A stretch of DNA of 34,109 bases from Armatimonadaceae bacterium (GTDB lineage: Bacteria; Armatimonadota; Armatimonadia; Armatimonadales; Armatimonadaceae), in contig JAUJOK010000041.1 in assembly GCA_030447685.1 (NCBI GenBank), forward strand, positions 7,639-41,747. The letters run 5' to 3'. Made by a program: the position numbers and the translations under genes. The notes beneath the pieces are model-generated. The model had not been told where the DNA came from and did not search any database. It was given only the letters and a program-made list of their open reading frames with translations. Positions 28,729-34,109 of the stretch are shown one piece after another; positions within the stretch are counted from its first letter, which is position 1; each line of letters begins with the position of its first letter.

Positions 28729-28741
28729 GTCTGCTGCAGGC

Positions 28742-28771
28742 AGTATAACACGCGCGGCTTTACCGGGTCAA
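28742..28771 (-). promoter_or_regulatory. Strong sigma-70-like promoter of the deoxyhypusine-synthase-like gene
   Basis: TTGACC (28766-28771) and TATACT (28742-28747) on the minus strand are 18 bases apart. The start codon follows 13 bases after the -10 box, which predicts a nearly leaderless mRNA. Confidence 0.7.
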
Positions 28772-28789
28772 TTCGGTCTGCTCCAGAAC

Positions 28790-28816
28790 GTTTATAGGCA
28801 TCTTTACATCGGGTAG
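28790..28816 (+). promoter_or_regulatory. Sigma-B-like promoter of the stress protein gene
   Basis: GTTTAT (28790-28795), a 15-base spacer and GGGTAG (28811-28816) match the general-stress sigma-B consensus GTTTAA-N12-15-GGGTAT in 10 of 12 positions. A CCGCAG/CTGCGG palindrome (28839-28852) lies in the leader. The downstream gene is itself a YflT-type stress protein. Confidence 0.5.
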
Positions 28817-28876
28817 AACAGTCTTGGCATACGCCGAACCGCAGTCCTGCGGCAGCAAACAAAGGAGAAGACGGAT

Positions 28877-29521
28877 ATGGCAGATAATTTCACGCGCCCG
28901 CCGGACACGGCCACACCGCCCGGTCAGGGCAATCCCCTTCTCCCAAACAACGCTGATAACAACACGACACTGGGAGGTTCTTCAATGAGCAGTCGCTACT
29001 ATTCCCCAATAGAAGGCCGTGAGCATATCTCGGGCCTATTCCACAGTCGCGCCGATGCGGAAAACGCCGTTATGCAGTTGGAATCGCTGGGCGTTCCCCG
29101 CTCGGATATCTCCGTAGTCCTGCGCAATGAGCAGGAGACCAATGCATTTGCCGCCTCTACCGGTACGGAATCCGGTTCCAAAGCCGGTGAAGGAGCCGGA
29201 GCCGGTTCGGTGGTCGGCGGAACCGTGGGTGCGATTCTGGGCGCTCTGGCCGCTACCGCCACCGCTGTCGCCATTCCGGGAGTCGGCGTGCTGGTCGCCG
29301 GGCCGATTGCGGGCGCGCTCGCCGGCGCGGGCGCGGGCGGCTTGACCGGCGGACTGCTCGGCGCGCTGGTGGGCGCGGGCATTCCTGAGGATCAGGCGCG
29401 CTCCTATGAGACGGGTATCCAGAGCGGCGGCGTCGTCGTTGTCGCCGATGTGCCGTCCAGCGTCGCCATGCAGGCCCGCCAGATTCTCAATCGGCAAAGC
29501 GGCGGCACCGCCGTTATCTAA
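28877..29521 (+). CDS. General stress protein 17M-like (YflT domain) with glycine-zipper region
   Basis: After a Pro/Asn-rich N-terminal extension (1-36), residues about 50-85 form the YflT-type domain (ISGLFHSRADAENAVMQLES, then SDISVVLRNE). Residues about 105-180 are Gly/Ala-rich with GxxxG repeats and probably insert in, or pack at, a membrane. The C-terminal part has AIPEDQARSYETGI-like residues (GAGIPEDQARSYE) and GGVVVVADV, a second half-domain strand. YflT is a sigma-B regulon member in Bacillus; the molecular role is unknown. AAGGAG precedes ATG 28877. A second good site (GGGAGG) precedes ATG 28985 (MSSRYYSP), so two forms may be made. Confidence 0.85.
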   Translation: MADNFTRPPDTATPPGQGNPLLPNNADNNTTLGGSSMSSRYYSPIEGREHISGLFHSRADAENAVMQLESLGVPRSDISVVLRNEQETNAFAASTGTESGSKAGEGAGAGSVVGGTVGAILGALAATATAVAIPGVGVLVAGPIAGALAGAGAGGLTGGLLGALVGAGIPEDQARSYETGIQSGGVVVVADVPSSVAMQARQILNRQSGGTAVI

Positions 29522-29543
29522 CGGCGGTGCTGCCATCCACAGC

Positions 29544-29600
29544 AAAAAGCCGGGGCCACGCCTCCTTATGGGGAGGCGCGGTCCCGGCCTATTTTGTTTG
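29544..29600. terminator. Bidirectional terminator between stress gene and tRNA-Ser
   Basis: A 17-pair stem (29549-29565 with 29572-29588, one mismatch and one G-U) has TATTTTGTTT on the plus side and a TTTTT run on the minus side. It can end both the stress-protein mRNA and the tRNA-Arg/tRNA-Ser transcript. Confidence 0.85.
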
Positions 29601-29612
29601 GGTTTGGTAAAC

Positions 29613-29700
29613 TGGCGGAGAGGGTGGGATTTGAACCCACGGAGGCTTTCACCTCACTCGCTTTCGAGGCGAGCGCACTAGACCACTATGCGACCTCTCC
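29613..29700 (-). tRNA. tRNA-Ser (anticodon CGA)
   Basis: The 88-base cloverleaf has acceptor pair GGAGAGG/CCTCTCC, discriminator G and an encoded CCA. The anticodon loop is CTCGAAA between CTCGC and GCGAG. The long variable arm (class II) agrees with Ser, and the T loop is GGTTCAAATCC. It reads UCG. It is the second gene of a two-tRNA unit. Confidence 0.95.
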
Positions 29701-29714
29701 ATGATCGGGTTAAG

Positions 29715-29789
29715 CCCCGCCTGAGGGATTCGAACCCCCGACCTCGCCCTTAGGACGGGCTCGCTCTATCCGGGCTGAGCTAAGGCGGG
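29715..29789 (-). tRNA. tRNA-Arg (anticodon CCU)
   Basis: The 75-base tRNA has acceptor pair CCCGCCT/AGGCGGG and discriminator G; no CCA is encoded. The anticodon loop GTCCTAA gives CCU for codon AGG. The anticodon stem has four pairs plus an A-G mismatch. A20 in the D loop agrees with arginine identity. It lies 14 bases before tRNA-Ser. Confidence 0.92.
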
Positions 29790-29813
29790 AAAGCGTAATG
29801 CAGCAACCCTGGT

Positions 29814-29842
29814 ATCTTACCGCAGGCGGGCTTCCCTGTCAA
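29814..29842 (-). promoter_or_regulatory. Promoter of the tRNA-Arg(CCU)/tRNA-Ser unit
   Basis: TTGACA (29837-29842) is a perfect -35 box, 17 bases before TAAGAT (29814-29819) on the minus strand. It starts just beyond the terminator of the preceding tRNA-Arg(GCG). Confidence 0.8.
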
Positions 29843-29847
29843 GCAAG

Positions 29848-29879
29848 CAAAAGGGGCGGTTCCCGAAGGAACCGCCCCT
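29848..29879 (-). terminator. Intrinsic terminator of tRNA-Arg(GCG), UUCG tetraloop
   Basis: On the minus strand a perfect 12-pair stem (AGGGGCGGTTCC/GGAACCGCCCCT) is closed by a UUCG loop on a C-G pair and followed by TTTTGC. It starts 6 bases after the tRNA 3' end. Confidence 0.9.
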
Positions 29880-29885
29880 GTTTTC

Positions 29886-29962
29886 TGGTGCGCCCGAAGG
29901 GACTCGAACCCCTGGCCTTCAGGACCGCAACCTGACGCTCTAATCCGCTGAGCTACGGGCGC
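29886..29962 (-). tRNA. tRNA-Arg (anticodon GCG)
   Basis: The 77-base tRNA has acceptor pair GCGCCCG/CGGGCGC, discriminator A and encoded CCA. The anticodon stem-loop is TCAGG-TTGCGGT-CCTGA, so the anticodon is GCG (codon CGC). A20 in the D loop agrees with arginine. Most bacteria read CGU/CGC/CGA with tRNA-Arg(ACG) modified to inosine, so a G34 version is unusual. Confidence 0.92.
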
Positions 29963-29974
29963 ACGACGATAATG

Positions 29975-30003
29975 AGTATAACATGAGCCGCTTAATTGTG
30001 CAA
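29975..30003 (-). promoter_or_regulatory. Promoter of tRNA-Arg(GCG)
   Basis: TTGCAC (29998-30003) and TATACT (29975-29980) on the minus strand are 17 bases apart, 12 bases before the tRNA 5' end. Confidence 0.8.
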
Positions 30004-30011
30004 GCGATGGA

Positions 30012-30362
30012 TCAGCCCCGGTTCTGTTGATGCCTGCGGATACAGTCAAGCAGGAGAAGCACGCTGCGGTCGGCGATATCGTACCGGACGAAGTTGCCGT
30101 CGCGCCGGGCAGACAACACACCCTGATCCTTTAAAAGCCGAAGCTGTTGACTGACTATCGCCTGCCCCGCTTCCGCTGCCTGCTTGATTTGCGTTACTGT
30201 CCGGGCCTCGCCTTCATGCTCCAGGTAGTCCAGAATACGCAGACGCAGCGGATGCGCGACCGTCCGCAGAATCGGTGCCGCCATTTCCAGTGTTTGCATA
30301 GCGATCAAAGGGCTTCCGTTGTGTGATCCTGTGATTTTCTTCATACATAGAAGGATTATCAT
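30012..30362 (-). CDS. ArsR-family winged-helix transcriptional regulator
   Basis: The core (about 25-110) is the ArsR/SmtB winged helix: ILRTVAHPLRLRILDYLEHE, then the recognition region AGQAIVSQQLRLLKDQGVLS and the wing RDGNFVRYDI. The ELCVC metal site of classical ArsR proteins is absent, so the signal is probably not arsenic or zinc through that site. The start is uncertain: ATG 30362, the Met six codons later, or the Met 21 codons later. It stands alone, with a hairpin upstream. The target is unknown; the divergent FGE-domain gene and the gene itself are candidates. Confidence 0.88.
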   Translation of the reverse strand: MIILLCMKKITGSHNGSPLIAMQTLEMAAPILRTVAHPLRLRILDYLEHEGEARTVTQIKQAAEAGQAIVSQQLRLLKDQGVLSARRDGNFVRYDIADRSVLLLLDCIRRHQQNRG

Positions 30363-30421
30363 TTTTTTGCGGAATTATCAAGCAGGAGTTGCTTCTAGCT
30401 GAAAACCGTAGCAGCAAAGAA

Positions 30422-30466
30422 AAAGCCGGGCCTTTTAGGGAGGCCCGGCTTTCCACAAAAACGTGG
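30422..30466. terminator. Strong hairpin in the leader region of the ArsR-family gene
   Basis: AAAGCCGGGCCT/AGGCCCGGCTTT (30422-30433 with 30441-30452) is a perfect 12-pair stem, next to a smaller CCAC/GTGG stem. On the minus strand it lies between a perfect AAGGAGG site (about 30489-30495) and the ArsR start, so it could attenuate that mRNA. It has no gene ending at it on either strand. Confidence 0.55.
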
Positions 30467-30600
30467 AGAGAAAAGGAGATCACACAACCTCCTTATAACA
30501 CGAAAATCCAAATCTGTAAAGCGCGATAATGCTATATAGTGAAGTCGTCTATGCTACCGAGTCGAGTAACACCAAGCGCAGGGGGTACGTAGTATAGGTA

Positions 30601-31410
30601 ATGCCATCGAAAATATCCTCAAAACAGATTTCAGCAGATCGCCACAGACCGGGGTTCATTGGAAAACGGCGACCGGGATTTTTGAGCGTGGCCGGTATTG
30701 TCACGGCGGGTGTTGCCTTTGCCATTTGGAAGCTGACGACACCTGCTGCGCCCGATGCGCGCGCTCAGGCGGCGGAGAGCGCGCGCACTCCGCCGGGCAT
30801 GGTATATGTCCCTGGTGGCGTGACGCTTCAGGGCACGAACGATGCGGACGCCGACGAAGAAGATCGGCCCCGGCGGCAGGGCTTTGTGCCTTCCTTTTAT
30901 ATCGACCGCCTGGAAGTCACTAATGCGGATTTTCGCAGGTTCCGGCCCGGTCATGCGTTTCCGAAGGGTGAGGATGACCTGCCGGTGACGAACCGGACGT
31001 ATGAAGAGGCGGAAGCGTATGCGCTCTGGGCAGGAAAGCGTTTACCGACGGAGGCGGAGTGGGAAAAAGCGGCGCGGGGCGTGGATGGACGCCGCTATCC
31101 CTGGGGCGACGAATGGGACAAAAGCCGGGTGGCCGCCCGCGCAAATCGCCGCAGGGATGCCGCGACCGCGCTAAAGCCGGACCAGTGCCTCGTTCCCGGC
31201 ACCCGGTCGCGGGTGCGATCCGCAGGCTCCGCGTCCGGCGGGGAAAGCCCCTACGGCTGCCTGGATATGGCAGGCAACGCCTGGGAATGGGTACAAGGCT
31301 TGTATCGGAATAATCCCAATCAACGCATTATCCGGGGCGGTGCGGTCGGCTATGGTGAGCGCGCCCACCGCACCTATGGTCGGGCTATCGAAGGGGCTGG
31401 CGTTACCTGA
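30601..31410 (+). CDS. FGE-sulfatase-domain membrane protein, stopped by in-frame TGA
   Basis: An N-terminal anchor helix (about 27-45) is followed by a formylglycine-generating-enzyme-like domain: GMVYVPGGVTLQGTND, DRLEVTNADFRRF, KRLPTEAEWEKAARG, YPWGDEWD, GCLDMAGNAWEWVQG and IIRGGAVGYGERAH. The cysteine pair of true FGE near the C-terminus is not seen, so it is an FGE-like fold of unknown activity on the outer side of the membrane. The frame stops at TGA 31408-31410. The same frame then reads RDVGFRCAKSL and stops at 31444-31446; GFRCA is the classical FGE-domain ending. The gene was therefore longer, to 31446. No strong ribosome-binding site precedes ATG 30601. Confidence 0.85.
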   Translation: MPSKISSKQISADRHRPGFIGKRRPGFLSVAGIVTAGVAFAIWKLTTPAAPDARAQAAESARTPPGMVYVPGGVTLQGTNDADADEEDRPRRQGFVPSFYIDRLEVTNADFRRFRPGHAFPKGEDDLPVTNRTYEEAEAYALWAGKRLPTEAEWEKAARGVDGRRYPWGDEWDKSRVAARANRRRDAATALKPDQCLVPGTRSRVRSAGSASGGESPYGCLDMAGNAWEWVQGLYRNNPNQRIIRGGAVGYGERAHRTYGRAIEGAGVT

Positions 31411-31466
31411 CGTGATGTTGGATTTCGCTGCGCGAAGTCACTGTGAAAAATGGATGTCACGGCCAG

Positions 31467-31566
31467 ATAAGGAGATACCTTTGTCGTTGCGAGCTTTTTT
31501 AGTTTTTTTGATTATTATAAGGAGATACCTTTGCCGTTGCGAGCTGTTTTAGTTTTTTTGATTATT
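31467..31566 (+). repeat. 50-bp tandem duplication of a translation start
   Basis: Bases 31467-31516 and 31517-31566 are direct tandem copies with two differences (T/C and T/G). Each has ATAAGGAGATACC, a TTG start and the first codons of a signal peptide. Copy 2 starts the NTF2-like gene. Copy 1 opens a 23-codon frame (31481-31552) that runs out of frame through copy 2 and ends just after the real start. Confidence 0.9.
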
Positions 31567-32082
31567 GTCGTTCTGAGCACGTCTTCCTCCGCTCAAAGCC
31601 GCTCCAATGCCGCAACGGAAGCGCGTGACGCCGTTCAGGAAGTGACGCTGCGTGCTTTGACGACGCTTCAGGATGTGAACATCAACGGGTACCTGGCGGT
31701 TCTTCATCCCCGTTATGAGGCTATCGACGTACACGGCAGGAAGTCCGGTAAAGCCCAGGTCAAGCAGACGATGGGCGCACTTCTGAAAAGCCGCCGCCTC
31801 GGCGATGCCCGCACGACGCTGGGATCGGTGAAGCTGACGAAAATGGGCGACGGAAGCACGACGGCCACGATCTACGGCGAGGAACGGCTTGTCTGGTACC
31901 CGATGGAAGTGCTGGAGTCGACGGAGACCACAGAAGCGGCGGGCAGTCCCGTGCGCCCTGCGCCCTCCCCAAAACGGCTTGCCGTAACCACCCGTTACCG
32001 CCGAGTCTGGGTGCGCGACAAGAGTGGCTGGCTTCTGCTGCGTTCCCGCATACTCTCGGAAAAGTCCGTGTCACTGCCGTAA
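31531..32082 (+). CDS. Secreted NTF2-like (SnoaL/DUF4440-type) protein
   Basis: The start is TTG 31531, with AAGGAG eight bases upstream. A signal peptide (about 1-22, ending SSSAQS) leads to a domain of NTF2-like type. It has a helix with LTTLQDVNINGYLAVLHPRY, then EAIDVHGRKSGKAQVKQTM, a strand around GDGSTTATIYGEE, and the final strands TTRYRRVWVRDKSGWLLLRS. Such domains bind small molecules or act as a generic cone-shaped fold, and no catalytic residues can be assigned. A Pro/Ala-rich loop (about 128-146) interrupts the sheet. It follows the FGE-like gene on the same strand and may be cotranscribed. Confidence 0.8.
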   Translation: MPLRAVLVFLIIVVLSTSSSAQSRSNAATEARDAVQEVTLRALTTLQDVNINGYLAVLHPRYEAIDVHGRKSGKAQVKQTMGALLKSRRLGDARTTLGSVKLTKMGDGSTTATIYGEERLVWYPMEVLESTETTEAAGSPVRPAPSPKRLAVTTRYRRVWVRDKSGWLLLRSRILSEKSVSLP

Positions 32083-32107
32083 CCGCTCGCTCGCACCCCT
32101 GCCGTGC

Positions 32108-32135
32108 CTGCCGGAAGCAGCTTTGTTTCCGGCAG
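32108..32135 (+). terminator. Hairpin after the NTF2-like gene
   Basis: CTGCCGGAA/TTCCGGCAG has a ten-base loop and no U tract. The main terminator is at 32221-32263. Confidence 0.35.
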
Positions 32136-32220
32136 CTTGACACGCTTCTGCCGCCCCGGCGGCGCGTTTCGGTGTGGAAAAGCGCGCGTCCCCGACGCTG
32201 ACGGCGGCAGGCCATACCAA

Positions 32221-32263
32221 ATAAACAAAAGCGTCCGGAATCACTCCGGACGCTTTTGTTTAT
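32221..32263. terminator. Bidirectional terminator between convergent genes
   Basis: A perfect 19-pair stem (32221-32239 with 32245-32263) closes on ATCAC and has a TTTTGTTTAT tract on both strands. It separates the NTF2-like gene from the EF-G-like gene. Confidence 0.93.
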
Positions 32264-32288
32264 CCGCCGTTCAGCACATCGGGGCTGC

Positions 32289-34109
32289 CTAATCGTGCCC
32301 GGCATGGCCCTCTGCTTTGCGCTTCTCGTACTCGGCGATCAGCGGTTGGGCGATGTGCGCGGGAACCTCAGCGTAGTGCGAGGGCGTGGCGCGGAACTGG
32401 GCGCGGCCACGAGCGAGCGAGCGCAAATCTACGGCGTAGCGCTGCATCGCGGCCTGCGGGATATGGGCGCGGATGATCTGGTAGCCGCTTTTGTCGCCGG
32501 GTTCGATACCGGACACATGACCGCGACGGCTGTTGATGTCACCCATCAAATCGCCGGTGTAGGCGTCGGGCACGGTGATCTGCACATCCAAGATCGGTTC
32601 TAACAGGACCGGCCCGGCGTCCTTCGCGGCATTGGTGAAACCAAGAATGCCCGCCATAATGAAGGCCGCCTCGGAAGAGTCTACATTGTGGAATGAGCCG
32701 TCGTCCACGGTCACGCGAACATCCACGACGGAATAACCGGCCAGGATACCGCGCGCCATCGCCTGGTGGACACCCTTTTCGACGGCAGGTATATATTGGC
32801 GGGGAATCGCACCGCCGACGATCTTGTCCACGAACTCGAAGCCTGCTCCCGTTGCATTCGGCTCGATGGTCAGCCAGCAGTCGCCGAACTGGCCGCGCCC
32901 CCCGGTCTGCTTTTTGTGACGGCCCTGCGCCCGCGCCGATTTCGTGACCGTTTCACGGTACGGGACACGCGGCTCACTCGTTGTCACCGATGCGCCGAAG
33001 CGGGCCATGCGCCCCACGATCACATCCAGATGCGTTTCACCCTGACCGAGCAGCAGCGTCTCACCGGTATCGGGGTCGCGCTGGGTGTGGAAGCAGGGGT
33101 CCTCTTCGACAATGCGGGCGAGCGCCGCGCCCAGCTTATCCTCATCCCCCTTGCTTCGGGGATGAACGGCCAGCGAAAAGGTCGGCTCCGGGAAGGGGAT
33201 GGAGTCGTAGACGATAGGCCGGGCGCGGTCGCACAGCGTATCGCCGGTGGTGGTGACGGCCAGTTTGGCGACGGCGGCCAGATCGCCCGCCGTGACCGCG
33301 CTTACCGGCTCCTGGTGCTTGCCCCGCAATCTAAAAAGCTGCCCGATCCGCTCGTCCTTGTCCTTTACGGTATTCCAGATATGAGAATCGCCCTTGAGCG
33401 TGCCGCTTTTGACGCGAAAATAGGTCAGCTTGCCCACATACGGGTCGGCGATGGTTTTGAAGACAAGTGCGCTGAAGGGCTGCGACGGGTCGCATCTGCG
33501 GGTCTCGTCATGGCCGGTCTGCGGGTTCCTGCCGACCGCCTCGGGCGCTTCATCCGGGGCCTCGAACTCCATCGCCAGGTGGGTCAAGAGCGGCTGAATG
33601 CCGATGACTTTGGTGGAGGAGCCGCAAAACACCGGCACGATGCGCCCGCCTAAGAGGTCTTCATGGATGCCGCGCTCGATCTCGTCCTCGGTCAGCTCCT
33701 TGCCTTCCAGAAACTCCTCGATCAGTTCATCGTCGCCCTCGGCGGCCACCTCGACCAGCATCTGCCGCCACTCCTCGGCGGTCGCGCGCAGGTCGTCGGG
33801 AATCGGCTCCTCTTTGACATGCCTGCCTTCGCCGACATACGCCTTCATCGTGACCAGATCGACCACGCCCCGGAACGAATCACCGGAACCGATAGGGATG
33901 ACGGCGGGCACGACATGGTTGCCCCACCGCGCGCGGAACGCTGCCACCGCGCCGAAGAAGTCGGCGTTCTCGCGATCCATCTTATTGATGAAAAGGGCTT
34001 CGGCCTTGCCCATGTCGTGAGCCATGTCCCAGGCCGTTTCCAGACCGAACTCGACGCCGCCGCTGTTCTGGGCGGGCGTCACCAGCAGAACGTCGTCCAC
34101 CACACGCAG
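32289..34109 (-). CDS. Elongation factor G-like GTPase (FusA2 type), N-terminus outside window
   Basis: The open frame continues past the right edge. About 607 residues are visible and roughly 90 (P loop to switch II) are missing. The G4 motif is NKMDREN. Later blocks follow EF-G order: domain II (VFKTIADPYVGKLTYFRVKSG), domain III (EDPCFHTQRDPDTGETLLLG), domain IV (HKKQTGGRGQFGDCWLTIEP) and domain V (LLEPILDVQITVPDAYTGDLMGD). HKKQTGGRGQFGD and the His/Gly-rich end are as in EF-G-like paralogues seen in Thermus and relatives rather than canonical FusA. It should bind ribosomes and GTP in the cytoplasm, but the special role of the paralogue is not settled. Confidence 0.9.
   Translation of the reverse strand: MRVVDDVLLVTPAQNSGGVEFGLETAWDMAHDMGKAEALFINKMDRENADFFGAVAAFRARWGNHVVPAVIPIGSGDSFRGVVDLVTMKAYVGEGRHVKEEPIPDDLRATAEEWRQMLVEVAAEGDDELIEEFLEGKELTEDEIERGIHEDLLGGRIVPVFCGSSTKVIGIQPLLTHLAMEFEAPDEAPEAVGRNPQTGHDETRRCDPSQPFSALVFKTIADPYVGKLTYFRVKSGTLKGDSHIWNTVKDKDERIGQLFRLRGKHQEPVSAVTAGDLAAVAKLAVTTTGDTLCDRARPIVYDSIPFPEPTFSLAVHPRSKGDEDKLGAALARIVEEDPCFHTQRDPDTGETLLLGQGETHLDVIVGRMARFGASVTTSEPRVPYRETVTKSARAQGRHKKQTGGRGQFGDCWLTIEPNATGAGFEFVDKIVGGAIPRQYIPAVEKGVHQAMARGILAGYSVVDVRVTVDDGSFHNVDSSEAAFIMAGILGFTNAAKDAGPVLLEPILDVQITVPDAYTGDLMGDINSRRGHVSGIEPGDKSGYQIIRAHIPQAAMQRYAVDLRSLARGRAQFRATPSHYAEVPAHIAQPLIAEYEKRKAEGHAGHD

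Noticed and set aside
29613..29962. tRNA cluster as an attachment site for an integrated element
   Set aside because: I see no integrase gene and no duplicated tRNA 3' end within the window.
30012..30362. Arsenic or metal resistance locus around the ArsR-family gene
   Set aside because: The metal-binding cysteines are absent and no ars, cad or efflux gene is adjacent.
31408..31446. Selenocysteine insertion at the TGA in the FGE-domain gene
   Set aside because: Only a small TTCGC/GCGAA stem follows, without a clear bacterial SECIS loop. A nonsense change or base error is simpler. FGE-like domains do not carry selenocysteine at this place as far as I know.

Overview
The window is a dense bacterial stretch of high G+C content (about 60% by eye), with AGGAG-type ribosome-binding sites and sigma-70-like promoters in front of the tRNA genes. 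The organism is aerobic. Its gene set is alternative complex III (ACIII) joined to an A2-type caa3 oxidase, a GH88 glycosidase with a Gfo/Idh/MocA oxidoreductase, secreted STN-domain protein, and FusA2-like EF-G. That set fits Armatimonadota, Chloroflexota, Planctomycetota or relatives. My low-confidence guess is Armatimonadota; there is no rRNA here to settle it.

Region 1 (1-924) holds the N-terminal two-thirds or so of a secreted M16 zinc protease, leaving the window on the left. A 630-base gene-free stretch follows, holding a perfect 61-bp inverted repeat (1348-1554).

Region 2 (1557-17445) is all on the minus strand and is one respiratory locus. In transcription order it reads: a ctaA-ctaB fusion (heme A plus heme O synthesis), actA, actB, actC, actD, actE, actF, a conserved one-helix membrane protein, a SCO copper chaperone, then ctaC (subunit II with fused cytochrome c), ctaD, ctaE and ctaF. 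Many junctions are 1-8 base overlaps, so translation is probably coupled. Quinol electrons would pass through ACIII to the caa3 oxidase, with cofactor and CuA-assembly factors made in the same locus. actB is interrupted by about a dozen single-base indels confined to 12.36-13.66 kb; I favour an assembly artefact. A good promoter with a CRP-like box centred at -61.5 precedes the ctaA-ctaB fusion, and a weaker CRP-like box precedes actA.

Region 3 (17781-21925) has a 61-aa membrane ORF and a three-gene signalling cluster: hybrid histidine kinase, single-domain receiver, and receiver-HD-GYP protein.

Region 4 (22093-28728, minus strand) runs from a strong promoter through a deoxyhypusine-synthase-like protein, a cupin, a secreted two-STN-domain protein, a Gfo/Idh/MocA oxidoreductase, a GH88 unsaturated glucuronyl hydrolase and an SDR. 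The last three look like uronic-acid/sugar catabolism. C/G-rich palindromic repeats lie between these genes, and one is inserted in frame inside the SDR.

Region 5 (28790-30362) has a YflT-type general stress protein behind a sigma-B-like promoter, three tRNA genes (Ser-CGA, Arg-CCU, Arg-GCG) with clear promoters and terminators, and an ArsR-family regulator.

Region 6 (30601-34109) has an FGE-sulfatase-domain protein whose canonical C-terminal tail lies behind an in-frame TGA, a secreted NTF2-like protein whose translation start is tandemly duplicated (50 bp), a strong convergent terminator, and an EF-G-like GTPase that leaves the window on the right.
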